Of a stretch of 64,000 nucleotides of DNA, positions 35,331 through 43,744 are shown piece by piece. How positions within the stretch are numbered: position 1 is the first letter of the stretch; the number at the start of each line of letters is the position of its first letter. The stretch is from WHUA01 sp964585785. Its GTDB lineage: Bacteria; Pseudomonadota; Alphaproteobacteria; UBA8366. Made by a program: the position numbers and the translations under genes. The DNA is taken from NCBI GenBank assembly GCA_964585785.1, contig CAZPFL010000002.1, forward strand, positions 1 to 64,000, written 5' to 3'. The notes under the pieces are model-generated. The model searched no databases. It was not told the DNA's origin and saw nothing but the letters and a program-made list of their open reading frames with translations.

Positions 35331-36734
35331 TCAGCGCGATTCCGTCAGCAGGCCGTATTTCTGGATCCGATAGCGAAGCGTGTTCCGCGTCGTTCCGAGG
35401 GCGCGGGCGGCCGCCGTCACGTTGCCATTATGACGCTTCAAGGTGGTCTCGATAATGTATCGATCCATGTCTTCGAGCCGCATGCTTCCGTCAAGCGGCA
35501 GGCAAAGGCGATTGCCGTCGATCTCGGCGGGCGACGCTGCCGTGCCCGCCGCCGGTGCGGCGGCGAGCTGCAGCCATTCGATCGGGAGGCTTGGGCCGGT
35601 CGAAAAAAGAACGCAGCGCTCGATCACGTTGCGCAGCTCGCGCACATTCCCCGGCCAATCGTGCTGCTTCAGGGCGCGCCACGCGGCATCGGGGAGGGTA
35701 CGGACCTGTTTCGCCGCCTTGCTGTTGAACTCCGCGACATACAGCGGAACCAGGTCTTCCAGATCGTCCTTCCGGTCGCGCAGTGCCGGCAATTCGAGGC
35801 GAAACACGCTGAGCCGGTGATAGAGATCGGCCCGAAACACGCCCGCGGCGACGCACGCCTCGAGGTTCCGGTTGCTCGCCGCGACGATCTGAACATCGAC
35901 GGGGATCGTCCGATCGCCGCCCAAGCGCCGGATCGCGCGGTCTTCGATGGCGGTCAGGAGCTTGGCCTGCAGGTCGCCCGGCAGCTCTCCGACCTCGTCC
36001 AGGAAGAGCGTGCCGCCGTTGGCCTGTTCCATGAGGCCGCGATGCCGCCCTTTTGCACCGGTGAAAGCGCCGGCCTCATGGCCGAACAGCTCCGATTCCA
36101 GCAGCTCGCGCGGCAAGGCGGCGCAGTTCACTTCGACCAACGGGCTCTCGCTGCGCCGGCCGGCATAGTGAAGGATGCGCGCCGCCAGGCCCTTGCCGGT
36201 GCCGGTCTCGCCCGTGATGACGACCGCGCTGAAAGGGACGGCCGTGACTTTTCTCAGGATCTCCCGTACCGCACGCGCCGCATGGCTCCTTCCGACGAAG
36301 GAGTCCGGCGAATAGCGCCGCGCGCGCACCGAGACCTCGTCGCGAAGCCGCCTCTGCGCGCGGGCGCTGCGGATTGCCGCGGTAACGACCAGGTCCAAGC
36401 GGTCCTGCTCGCAGGGCTTGGTCAGGAAGTCGTACGCGCCCAGGCGGAGCGCGCGCACCGAATCAGGGACGTCGCCGTAACCCGTCAGGAAAATCCACTC
36501 GCCCGTTTGATGCTGCGTAGTGCGGATCTTCTCCAGCAGGTCCAGCGCATTCCCGTCGGTCAGGCTCATATCGGAAAGGATGACCAGCGGCTCGCGATCT
36601 TTCGCGAGCAAGAAGCGTTCGGCCCCGCGCAAGGTCTCGATGAGGACGACCTCCCAACCCTTTCGGCGGTAATGCCGCTGCAACTCGGTGCCGAGCAGCC
36701 GCTCGTCTTCGATAATCATAAGGCTGTCAGGCAT
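35331..36734 (-). CDS. Sigma-54-dependent response regulator, NtrC family
   Basis: This 467-residue transcription activator has three parts. The N-terminal receiver has phospho-acceptor Asp55 in VILSDMSLTDG. The AAA+ domain has the Walker A GETGTGKG, the sigma-54-contacting GAFTGA loop and the Walker B GGTLFLDEVGEL. The C-terminal Fis-type helix-turn-helix is LKRHNGNVTAAARALG. It has everything needed to open sigma-54 promoters when phosphorylated. It overlaps the kinase gene by 8 bases. Two divergent sigma-54-type promoters at 40096-40110 and 40286-40300, 3.4 kb upstream, are its likely targets. Confidence 0.95.
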   Translation of the reverse strand: MPDSLMIIEDERLLGTELQRHYRRKGWEVVLIETLRGAERFLLAKDREPLVILSDMSLTDGNALDLLEKIRTTQHQTGEWIFLTGYGDVPDSVRALRLGAYDFLTKPCEQDRLDLVVTAAIRSARAQRRLRDEVSVRARRYSPDSFVGRSHAARAVREILRKVTAVPFSAVVITGETGTGKGLAARILHYAGRRSESPLVEVNCAALPRELLESELFGHEAGAFTGAKGRHRGLMEQANGGTLFLDEVGELPGDLQAKLLTAIEDRAIRRLGGDRTIPVDVQIVAASNRNLEACVAAGVFRADLYHRLSVFRLELPALRDRKDDLEDLVPLYVAEFNSKAAKQVRTLPDAAWRALKQHDWPGNVRELRNVIERCVLFSTGPSLPIEWLQLAAAPAAGTAASPAEIDGNRLCLPLDGSMRLEDMDRYIIETTLKRHNGNVTAAARALGTTRNTLRYRIQKYGLLTESR

Positions 36735-38238
36735 GTTGTCCTCGGCGGGGTAGCAGGAGCCTTACGCAGGCGCCATGAGGTTCCAGATTTCGCAGCTTCA
36801 TCTGCCCTCCCAGACTGCGCACGAGACGCGAGACGATCGACAAGCCGAGCCCGGTCCCGCCCGGTCGGCCGGTGCGGAACGCGACGATATTTCCCTTGAG
36901 CAGATTGGCCGGGAAGCCGGGGCCGTCGTCGCTCACGGACAGCTCGAGCTTGTCGTCTGCGGCGACGGCGCGAACCGTGATCGTGCCGGCCTTGTCGCCG
37001 ATGGCGTCGGCCGCATTCAGGATGAGATTGAGCAGGGCCTGCCGCACGCCATCCTTCGGCAAGTGACAAACCACGTCCTCGGGAATGTAGGTGCGGAGCT
37101 GAATGGCCCTGGGAATTTGATAGCGCACCAGGGCCAGAAGCTCGTCGATATTCTTGCCGATCGCGATGTTGGAGGCGGGCTCCAGCGTGACGCGTGATTG
37201 GTCGAGCAGGCCGTTGAGCAATGTGGTCACGCGCCGGAGCTCGTCGACGACGAGGTCTATGCGTTCAACGATGTCATGGCGATCGCGGAATTCCGAGCGG
37301 ATATTGGCCAGGGCCAGCTGCATGCCGGCCAAGGGATTACGCAATTCATGGGCAATTCTCGCGGCCACTTCGCCGACCGCGGCCAAGCGCTCGGCGCCGG
37401 CGAGGCTGCGGTTTTGCTCCAGTAGCGTTTCGGTGGCGGTTCGCACCTCCTGTTCGAGCGTGTCCTTGTTCCGCGCGCTCTCATTCTCCAGCTCGACGAG
37501 GCGGTTGACGAGGTGGTTGTAGCTGACGATGAGGGGTTCGACGATCGGATCGACCCCGACGGTCGAGGCCAGGCCGTAATCGCGCTTCGCCAGGCGCGTG
37601 AGGAGGTGTTCGAGCATTTCCAGCGGCCGGAAGACACGGCTGCGCATTCGCATGAGGATGAAGATCCCGAGGGCGACCAGCACGAACAGCGCCGCGCCGG
37701 CCACGCTGAACTCGAGCGCCAGGTCGTGCCGCACGCCGGACAGCAGTGTTCTGTGCGCCGGAACCTCGGCGCCGAGAGCGGCCCGAACCTGTTCGATGGC
37801 CGCGAGCAGCGATGCCTTCGGATCGGTCTTGATGCCTTCCAGCGCGGCCCGCGCCGTGGCGAGCCGGTGCGGCGTATCGGAGGCGATGAAGCTGTCGGAT
37901 TTTATGATGGCGTCCAGGTCGCGGCGCAGCTTCTCGAGTTTCGGCTGGGGCAGGGTGTTTCCCTTCAAGCCCTCGATCGTCAGTGCTTCAAGATGAAGGG
38001 CCATCTGCTGCAAGCGGGAGACCGCCGACAGGTGCCTGTCAACGGGCTCCAGGTTCCGCAATCCCCGCCCGGCGATGACGCCGAATGTCGCGAGCGCCAG
38101 GACCAGAACGCAGACCGCAAGCGCAATCGGAAGCGTGACGGAATGAAAGACGTTGCGCCCCGTCAGGTGGCTCACCGACCTTCCGTCCGGTACATCCGAT
38201 AAACCGCTCAATGACATCTCGGCGTGATGCTCCGGCAT
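36727..38238 (-). CDS. Sensor histidine kinase, NtrB-class partner of the sigma-54 regulator
   Basis: This 503-residue membrane kinase has a first helix at about residues 35-57, a periplasmic segment of about 125 mostly helical residues and a second helix near 182-200. A HAMP-type linker and a coiled segment (VELENESARNKDTLEQ) follow. The H-box is ARIAHELRNPLAGMQLAL, the N-box LNLILNAADAIG, and the G-boxes SDDGPGFP and GGTGLGLSIVSRL. The HELRNPL form is typical of kinases that pair with NtrC-type regulators. Alternative starts (MPEHH at 38238 or MSLSG 7 codons later) are both possible. It overlaps the regulator gene by 8 bases. The helical sensor resembles four-helix-bundle sensors, but its ligand is unknown. 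Confidence 0.94.
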   Translation of the reverse strand: MPEHHAEMSLSGLSDVPDGRSVSHLTGRNVFHSVTLPIALAVCVLVLALATFGVIAGRGLRNLEPVDRHLSAVSRLQQMALHLEALTIEGLKGNTLPQPKLEKLRRDLDAIIKSDSFIASDTPHRLATARAALEGIKTDPKASLLAAIEQVRAALGAEVPAHRTLLSGVRHDLALEFSVAGAALFVLVALGIFILMRMRSRVFRPLEMLEHLLTRLAKRDYGLASTVGVDPIVEPLIVSYNHLVNRLVELENESARNKDTLEQEVRTATETLLEQNRSLAGAERLAAVGEVAARIAHELRNPLAGMQLALANIRSEFRDRHDIVERIDLVVDELRRVTTLLNGLLDQSRVTLEPASNIAIGKNIDELLALVRYQIPRAIQLRTYIPEDVVCHLPKDGVRQALLNLILNAADAIGDKAGTITVRAVAADDKLELSVSDDGPGFPANLLKGNIVAFRTGRPGGTGLGLSIVSRLVRSLGGQMKLRNLEPHGACVRLLLPRRGQHA

Positions 38239-38466
38239 GGTGCGATTCTTTCAGTCGTTAGGCCCGAAACTCCCTTGCTGCTGTGCGCGGCGCCTTTCGG
38301 ATGGGGGCCTGTCGTCGGTCCCAATTGAAGCCTGCCGCGTCGCCCAGGAGGGGCGGGTCGAATGCCGAATTCGGAAGCATGACAAACAGATAGGGAGGAA
38401 ACGCCTGAATGCCATGTTTATTTAGTGTCGCGGTGCGGCCTCTGCCCGTGGTGAAAATGTCGCGCC

Positions 38467-38499
38467 CGGGCCGCCGCTCCCGTGGGAGGCGGCGGCCCG
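38467..38499 (-). terminator. Strong hairpin terminator after the orphan binding-protein gene
   Basis: CGGGCCGCCGC and GCGGCGGCCCG give an 11-bp GC stem, extended inward by CTCCC/GGGAG around a single bulged base. It lies 32 bases downstream of the minus-strand stop at 38531, and a short run ACATTTT follows on that strand. It should separate the binding-protein transcript from the kinase-regulator genes. Confidence 0.6.
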
Positions 38500-38530
38500 T
38501 CCGGCCCGTATCAACGACCTATCGACACGG

Positions 38531-39778
38531 TCAGGTGCCCGCCTCGCGCGGGTATTCGAACTTGGCCGTCGCGTATTTCCTTGGCGCCACGACCTGATAT
38601 TTGCCGTCCTGAATCTGCCGCAGGACCATCGGTTTCGCCGTGTCCTTGCCGGTCTTGTCGAATTTGATCGGACCGTAGAAGGTATTGAAGTCGAGGCTGG
38701 CGAGCGCCGCCCGCAGTTTTTTCGGGTTCAGGCTGTTCGCCTTCTCCAGGGCTTCCTTCCAGACGATGACGGCGGCTGTGGCGCTTGCCGCCTGATACGG
38801 CACCTCGGAATACTCGGGATAATCCTTCTTGAACAGCTTGGCGTAATCCGCCGCCGTGCCGAAATACTTACCCTTGTAGTGCAGGGTTTCGGCCCATTGC
38901 GTCGGGCAGAGGATCCCTTCCGTCGCCTTCTTGCCGAACTTCTTGACGATGTCGGCCGCTTCGCATTGCGTGATCGTGATCATCGGAACATGGACCTGAT
39001 TTTCCTTGATCTCGCGCACCGCGGTCGCGGCGCCCTTCTCGTGGCCGGAGACGATGAGCAGGTCGGGCTTGAGCGCCTTCACCTTGGTCAGCGTCGCGGA
39101 CATGTCGTTCAGGTCGGTCGGCAACTTGTCGTCGACGACGATCTTCATGCCGTATTTCTTCGCCCGCGCAATCGCGCCGGCCCTCACGTCGAGCGAGAAG
39201 GGGTCATTCTCGAAGGCCATCGCAATCGTGACCGAGGACGGTTTCTTGCCGTGCTTCTTCGCCATCTCGGCGGCGAGGTCGATTGAGCTGTCGATATACT
39301 GCTCGGAGGTCGAGACGATGCCGAACATGTATTTGTAGCCCTGGGTGAAGAGCGAGCGGGAGGCCGCCTCCGCTTCGACCATGGGGATTTCGTACTTCTC
39401 GACGATGGGCGCGGCGGCTTTGGTCGTGGCCGAGCTGTAGGGGCCAAGCAGCAGCTTGACGCCGTCCTGCTTGATCAGACGCTCGAACAGCTCCGCGGTG
39501 CGCAGCGGCGTCGATTCGTCGTCGTAGTACTTCATCTTGAGCTTATAGGTTTTACCGCCGATCTTGACGCCGCCCATCTCGTTGATGCGCTTGACGCCGA
39601 GATCGTAGCCGCGCTGCGTGATGATGCCGTTGGTGGCGTATTTGCCGGTCAGCGAGACGGCCGAGCCGATGATGAGCGTGTTGTTATTGGCCGCTAACGC
39701 CGGAGCGGCACCGCCCGCGACGCCGAGCGCAATGGCGGCGACCCCGACGGTTATCGGATAACGCAAAGAAATACGCAT
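38531..39778 (-). CDS. Orphan branched-chain-amino-acid-type ABC substrate-binding protein
   Basis: This 415-residue periplasmic protein has a Sec signal peptide (ending GGAAPALAANNN) and a type I binding fold. Recognisable parts are LIIGSAVSLTGKYATNG, LLLGPYSSATTKAAAPI and ITQCEAADIVKKFG. No permease or ATPase gene is near, so it either shares another transporter or serves as a sensor component. The ATG at 39778 has AGGA upstream, and the frame is open up to 40039 without further start signals. A sigma-54-type promoter at 40096-40110 points at it, implying a leader of about 300 bases, and the kinase-regulator pair lies just downstream after a terminator. Confidence 0.93.
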   Translation of the reverse strand: MRISLRYPITVGVAAIALGVAGGAAPALAANNNTLIIGSAVSLTGKYATNGIITQRGYDLGVKRINEMGGVKIGGKTYKLKMKYYDDESTPLRTAELFERLIKQDGVKLLLGPYSSATTKAAAPIVEKYEIPMVEAEAASRSLFTQGYKYMFGIVSTSEQYIDSSIDLAAEMAKKHGKKPSSVTIAMAFENDPFSLDVRAGAIARAKKYGMKIVVDDKLPTDLNDMSATLTKVKALKPDLLIVSGHEKGAATAVREIKENQVHVPMITITQCEAADIVKKFGKKATEGILCPTQWAETLHYKGKYFGTAADYAKLFKKDYPEYSEVPYQAASATAAVIVWKEALEKANSLNPKKLRAALASLDFNTFYGPIKFDKTGKDTAKPMVLRQIQDGKYQVVAPRKYATAKFEYPREAGT

Positions 39779-39826
39779 TGTTTCCTGTCCTTTCGATTGT
39801 TGTCGTTGGCGCCGATATCTCGGAGC

Positions 39827-39860
39827 CTGCGCCGGCACCGCTGCAGTTGGACCGGCGCAG
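39827..39860 (-). promoter_or_regulatory. Leader hairpin upstream of the orphan binding-protein gene
   Basis: CTGCGCCGG and CCGGCGCAG form a perfect 9-bp stem around a 16-base loop, ending about 49 bases before the ATG at 39778. If transcription begins at the sigma-54-type promoter near 40084 this hairpin lies in the long untranslated leader and could affect translation or stability. No known riboswitch consensus was recognised. Confidence 0.35.
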
Positions 39861-40095
39861 CAACGTCCCCGTCGTGGCCGGCTGTCCTGTCCAACGCCGG
39901 GAGCACGATCCGTAAAGCCGCCCCCCATTGCATTTGGGCCATCCTTCTTCCGGCCGTGCCGTTGCATCGACTGCCCGTGGAAAGCGCCGAACAACGCAGG
40001 TCGCGGCGTCGATAGGTCTTCGGATTCTCCCGACGACATATCGCGCTGCGACGGATGTTCGGGCTGCCGCAGAGGAGCCGTCTGGCTGGGTTATG

Positions 40096-40110
40096 GCAAT
40101 GCGCGTGCCA
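40096..40110 (-). promoter_or_regulatory. Sigma-54 promoter directed toward the orphan binding-protein gene
   Basis: On the minus strand this reads TGGCACGCGCATTGC, which matches every core position of the -24/-12 consensus TGGCACG-N4-TTGC, including the exact GG to GC spacing. It is preceded by T, giving TTGGCACG. It lies 318 bases upstream of the binding-protein ATG, in a non-coding region. Confidence 0.75.
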
Positions 40111-40187
40111 AGGCGGAATTTCTTGATATGCCGCGGAGTTAGAGGATCGTTTCCCCGAACGGTCGCGGCCGAATGGTTGAAATCCAC

Positions 40188-40203
40188 CCGCGGTGCGCCG
40201 CGG
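40188..40203. promoter_or_regulatory. Candidate enhancer (UAS) dyad between the divergent sigma-54 promoters
   Basis: CCGCGGTGCGCCGCGG consists of two CCGCGG elements with a 4-base spacer, forming a dyad. It lies 77 bases upstream of the leftward promoter and 82 bases upstream of the rightward one, the usual distance for an NtrC-type activator site. It could serve both. The assignment is based on symmetry and position only. Confidence 0.4.
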
Positions 40204-40285
40204 AATGGCCGAAGCCAACCGATAACGCATCGTTCCAGCTGTGCATGGGCGCCCTTTGCCGGCCAGATGCCGAGGATTCTGCGAT

Positions 40286-40300
40286 TGGCACGGCGAATGC
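40286..40300 (+). promoter_or_regulatory. Sigma-54 promoter directed toward the YfdX-like gene
   Basis: TGGCACGGCGAATGC, preceded by T, fits the -24/-12 consensus with one change (ATGC for TTGC) and exact GG to GC spacing. Transcription would begin near 40312, giving an 80-base leader before the ATG at 40392. It is divergent from the promoter at 40096-40110. Confidence 0.65.
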
Positions 40301-40391
40301 GTCGAACGCGCCGTGCGACAGGCATCGGCGTGATGCCATCGCGCGTTGCCAACGATTGGCCTTGACGAGGCCTCTACGAGGAGAAGGAACC

Positions 40392-41072
40392 ATGTTCGAG
40401 CATGCTGCACCGCGACCCTGGCGCGTGATTGCCGTCGCCGCCATTGCCCTTACGACCGCCGGCGTTGGTTTGCCCGCGCTTGCGGCGACCAGCCCCGATG
40501 CCGCGAAGAATCTTTCGCTTTCCGAGGACTGGACCAATCCGCACATGGCAACCCTTGCCGATAGCTCGGACCGGTTGCTGCTTCAGCGCATACGCTCCGC
40601 TCAGGACATGATCAGCGCCGGCAAGCTTACGGCCGCCCGTAACGACCTCGACGCGGCCAAAGATACCGCCGGCGCGATACGGACGATGCTGCCCTTTGTC
40701 GCCATCGCCGACCAAATCAAGGATGCGAAGACCGTGCTGCTCGACGGTCGCCTGGAGCAGTTTCGCCAGGATCTGCTCCCGGTTTACGCCCGGCTCGACG
40801 AAATGTCGGATTTCGCGCCCAACCTCGCGGCGGATACGAAAGTGAACCTGAAAAGGGCCGAGTTCATGGCCGATCACGGCCGCATCGTCGGCGCCGCGAA
40901 GGCGATCGACGACATTTCCTGCCGCATCACGGCAAGCAACGTCTATATCCCGGCGGTCTACGTCTATGACCGGCTGGCCGCCGCGCAGAGCGCGCTCTCC
41001 GAGGCCCAGCCGAACGTGGGCGCGGCCAAGCACGCCGTTGCAGACGCCGAGAATGTCCTGCTGCCGTCTTGA
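40392..41072 (+). CDS. YfdX-like exported protein
   Basis: This 226-residue protein has a Sec signal peptide (residues 1-32, ending LPALAATSP). The mature part is helical with alternating segments: SAGKLTAARNDLDAAKD, LPVYARLDEMSD, FMADHGRIVGAAKAIDDI and VGAAKHAVADAENVL. This arrangement, with a central LPVY and a C-terminal paired-helix repeat, is like the YfdX family, periplasmic proteins linked in enterobacteria to acid or stress responses and to chaperone-like behaviour. I assign the family with moderate confidence. A GAGAAGGA ribosome site precedes the ATG at 40392. A near-consensus sigma-54 promoter lies 92 bases upstream, so it is probably regulated together with the orphan binding protein. 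Confidence 0.68.
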   Translation: MFEHAAPRPWRVIAVAAIALTTAGVGLPALAATSPDAAKNLSLSEDWTNPHMATLADSSDRLLLQRIRSAQDMISAGKLTAARNDLDAAKDTAGAIRTMLPFVAIADQIKDAKTVLLDGRLEQFRQDLLPVYARLDEMSDFAPNLAADTKVNLKRAEFMADHGRIVGAAKAIDDISCRITASNVYIPAVYVYDRLAAAQSALSEAQPNVGAAKHAVADAENVLLPS

Positions 41073-41228
41073 CGACGGATCAGGACCTGCTGAAGCGTCA
41101 TTTGCCGGACGAGAAACGGCTTGAGACGGGCCTGCGGCGCCCGTAGCATCACCGTTACAAGAATAATCCGGGCGCGCGGCCCAGAAAGCACCGGCCGCGC
41201 AGCCCGGCACAATTGCGGGAGGACGTCG

Positions 41229-42077
41229 ATGCAACCAGCAAAAGCGCCCACGATCTCCGCCCATGGCGCCGTGATGCCTGTTGTCGGCTACGGCACGATG
41301 CTTTTCCCCGAGCCGGACCGCGCGGCGGCGCTGATCGCCCACGCGATCGACTGCGGGTATCGCCACATCGACACGGCGCGAAAATATGGCTCCGAACAAT
41401 GGGTGGGCGAGGGCATCCGCGCATCCGGGATTGCCCGCGAGGCGTTGTTCGTCACCACCAAGGTCACCGAGGAAAACGCGCGCGAAGCCGATTTTGCTCG
41501 CTCGGTCGACACCAGCCTCGAAACCCTCGGTCTCGATTACGTCGATCTGCTCCTGATCCACTGGCCGCAGCCGCGGGTGCCGCTTGTCGAAACGCTGGGC
41601 GCGCTGGCCAGGGCCAAGCGCGCGGGACTGGCGCGCCATATCGGCCTGTCCAACTTCACCGTGGGGCTGATCGAGGAGGCCGTTGCGGTTTGTCCCGAGC
41701 CGCTGGTCACCAACCAGATCGAGTACCACGCCTATATCCGCCAGGATAAGGTTCTGGCTGCCTGCGCCCGCCATGGACTTATCGTCACCTGCCACGTTCC
41801 GCTGGCCCGCGGCAAGCTTCTGGATGACCCGGTGATTTGCGAGATCGCGGCGGCCCATGGCCGGTCGAGCGCGCAGATCGCACTGCGCTGGCTGATCCAG
41901 CAACCGCAAATCGCGGTCGTTCCCCGCGCGCTGAAATTAAGTGAGATCGAGGAGAATATCGCTCTGTTCGATTTCACGCTCAGCGATGAGGAGATGGGTC
42001 GGATCGGCGCGCTGCGCGACAAGAATATGCGCGTCGTCGACCCGGCGGTGCGCCGGCCGGTGTGGGACATCGGCTGA
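41229..42077 (+). CDS. Aldo/keto reductase
   Basis: This 282-residue NADPH-dependent oxidoreductase has a TIM-barrel fold. The catalytic tetrad is visible: Asp in CGYRHIDTARKYGSE, Tyr in the same motif, Lys in FVTTKVTEEN and His in LLIHWPQP. VGLSNF-like GLSNFTVG and the cofactor segment VPRALKLSEIEENI follow. The GGGAGGA ribosome site lies 5-6 bases ahead of the ATG at 41229; an open frame to 41121 lacks start signals. It is similar to 2,5-diketo-D-gluconate reductase-type enzymes. It has no clear operon partner. Confidence 0.93.
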   Translation: MQPAKAPTISAHGAVMPVVGYGTMLFPEPDRAAALIAHAIDCGYRHIDTARKYGSEQWVGEGIRASGIAREALFVTTKVTEENAREADFARSVDTSLETLGLDYVDLLLIHWPQPRVPLVETLGALARAKRAGLARHIGLSNFTVGLIEEAVAVCPEPLVTNQIEYHAYIRQDKVLAACARHGLIVTCHVPLARGKLLDDPVICEIAAAHGRSSAQIALRWLIQQPQIAVVPRALKLSEIEENIALFDFTLSDEEMGRIGALRDKNMRVVDPAVRRPVWDIG

Positions 42078-42198
42078 CGGGATCTTCACAGCGGTCGTGG
42101 TATCGATCGCGGCTCGCAAACACACGACCCCCCTTATCGCCAACGCCTTCAATTAGCGTTGGGCTAGTCAAAGCAGGCTGATCCGCGTCCCTGGTTTC

Positions 42199-42312
42199 CT
42201 AGGATGTCATAAACAGTATGACGGTAAGAGCGACTGCAGCCAGCGCGATAGGCCACAAGCTCATCCAGGCCTGGGATCGGCTTTTCCCATATATGCGACG
42301 CTTCGAAGCCAT
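42199..42312 (-). CDS. Possible 37-residue single-helix membrane peptide
   Basis: A short open frame encodes a basic N-terminus (MASKRRIYGKSRSQ) followed by one hydrophobic helix (LWPIALAAVALTVILFM) and a stop. This is the layout of a type I or II single-pass microprotein with the positive-inside rule satisfied. It lies 109 bases downstream of the aminotransferase stop on the same strand, in a 344-base region (42078-42421) that otherwise has no gene. No good ribosome site is visible before the ATG, so translation is uncertain. No relative is recognised. Confidence 0.35.
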   Translation of the reverse strand: MASKRRIYGKSRSQAWMSLWPIALAAVALTVILFMTS

Positions 42313-42421
42313 TTGCGTCACGCCGTTATGCGATGGCGCGGGACCCGCATTCGGGGCGCGCCTGCCAAAAAAGAAATTTTAGCGCAAAATGGCGAAGTCC
42401 GCGATGTCGGCGCCTAACAGG

Positions 42422-43744
42422 CTATGCCCGTACGTGCACGGCGTCGCCCCGGACGCCGTGCTGCAGTGTTTCAAGCGCGGTAGAAGTTGCGGCGGTCAAC
42501 GCGTCGATGACATCGTTGTCATGCGCCGCGGAGAGGAACCACCGGCCTAGTGGGGTCGGCATGGCGAGCACGCCACGGCGGCGGAGCGCCAGGTGCAATT
42601 GGGCGGTGAGGTCCGCGCGCTGAAGGGCGAGGGCTTCGGCGTAGGTGGAGGGCGGCGTCTCCGCAAACCAAATCGTGAAGACCGAGCCGTAGCCGGCGGT
42701 GGCGAGGGGAAGGCCGAGGTTCCTGGCGGTTGCTTCGATCGCCCGGCGCAGGCGCTCGCCCCTACGCAACATCGCGTTGTAGTCGAGCGCGCCTAGGAGG
42801 CCGGCGGTGGCGATGACTGCGGCGCAGGCGACTGCGTTGCCGTTATAAGTGCCGGCAAGCGCTGTTCCGCCGTCGCTTACCGCGGCCATCACGTCCTCCG
42901 TGCCGATGACCGCGGACACCGCAAAGCCGCTGCCGATCGCCTTGCCCACCGTGGCGAGGTCGGGGGTAAGCCCCAGGACGTCGGCGGCAAGCCCGTTGTG
43001 AAGGCGAAAGCCCATCAGCACCTCGTCCGAGATGATGAGGGCGCCGTTCTCCCGCGCGGCCTTCTGCAATTTTTCGAGGTAGCCCGGGGCCGGCGTGATG
43101 CAGCCGGCGTTGGCCAGCACTGGCTCGACGAGGATGGCCGCGATGTCCGCGCGCTCCCGGAAGAGTTTCTCCAAATCGTCTTCGTCGTTGTAGCGGAGCA
43201 GGGCGAAGCCGTCGCTGACCGGCCTTTCATGGCCCCGCATGGCGGCCTCCGGGGTTCCCGCGTTGCCGAAGGTGAAGCCGTCATGCCAGCCGTGATAGGA
43301 GCCGGCAAATTTGGCGATGCGCGGACGCCCTGTTTTCCGGCGCGCCACGCGGCAGGCAAACTGCACGGCCTCGCTGCCGGAGTTGAGGAAGATTGCCTTG
43401 CTCAGCCGGCCGGTATGCCGCGTGAGCGCGGCGGCGGCTGTCTCCTCCAGGAGGTTGGGCGCACCGTGCATGGGGCCCGCGGCAATCGCCTTCGTCGCCG
43501 CCTCGACGACTGCCGTCGGCGCGTGGCCCAAGACGGTGGCGCCGAAGGCCATGAGCGTGTCGATATAGCGGCGGCCGTTCTGGTCCCAAAGGAAAGCGTC
43601 CCGCGTCGAGGCGGCGCGCAGCGTCTCGCCATCCAGCGGTGGCAGTGTCCGCCCGGCGCTTGACACCTCTCCCGCCAGGTGCGGACGCGTGCGCTGTATA
43701 TCCACTTGGGTCAGCCCCGCATGCAGTTGACGATCTTCCGCCAC
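42422..43744 (-). CDS. Class III aminotransferase, glutamate-1-semialdehyde aminomutase-like
   Basis: This 440-residue PLP enzyme transfers or moves an amino group. The N-terminal DQNGRRYIDTLMAFGATVLGH, LNSGSEAVQFACRVAR, GSYHGWHDGF and DEVLMGFRLHNG are the GSAM/omega-aminotransferase signatures, with the PLP-binding Lys in ATVGKAIGSGF. The conserved phosphate-binding TYNGNAVACAA is close to GSAM. It starts at a GTG at 43744, inside the end of the ATP-grasp gene (34-base overlap); a GTG at 43705 would avoid the overlap. A second copy of a hemL-like enzyme in a peripheral operon is more likely to serve a special pathway than tetrapyrrole synthesis. The partner is the TupA-type ligase. Confidence 0.9.
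   Translation of the reverse strand: MAEDRQLHAGLTQVDIQRTRPHLAGEVSSAGRTLPPLDGETLRAASTRDAFLWDQNGRRYIDTLMAFGATVLGHAPTAVVEAATKAIAAGPMHGAPNLLEETAAAALTRHTGRLSKAIFLNSGSEAVQFACRVARRKTGRPRIAKFAGSYHGWHDGFTFGNAGTPEAAMRGHERPVSDGFALLRYNDEDDLEKLFRERADIAAILVEPVLANAGCITPAPGYLEKLQKAARENGALIISDEVLMGFRLHNGLAADVLGLTPDLATVGKAIGSGFAVSAVIGTEDVMAAVSDGGTALAGTYNGNAVACAAVIATAGLLGALDYNAMLRRGERLRRAIEATARNLGLPLATAGYGSVFTIWFAETPPSTYAEALALQRADLTAQLHLALRRRGVLAMPTPLGRWFLSAAHDNDVIDALTAATSTALETLQHGVRGDAVHVRA

Noticed and set aside
39928..40365. Plus- and minus-strand open frames of 140-220 codons in the divergent sigma-54 region
   Set aside because: No recognisable domains, Arg-rich composition, and they would cover the sigma-54-type promoters and dyad.
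42422..43744. Calling the class III aminotransferase the housekeeping hemL
   Set aside because: It is coupled to an ATP-grasp ligase, and the N-terminal region differs from canonical HemL. A housekeeping tetrapyrrole role is unlikely; alphaproteobacteria usually make aminolevulinate by HemA from glycine.
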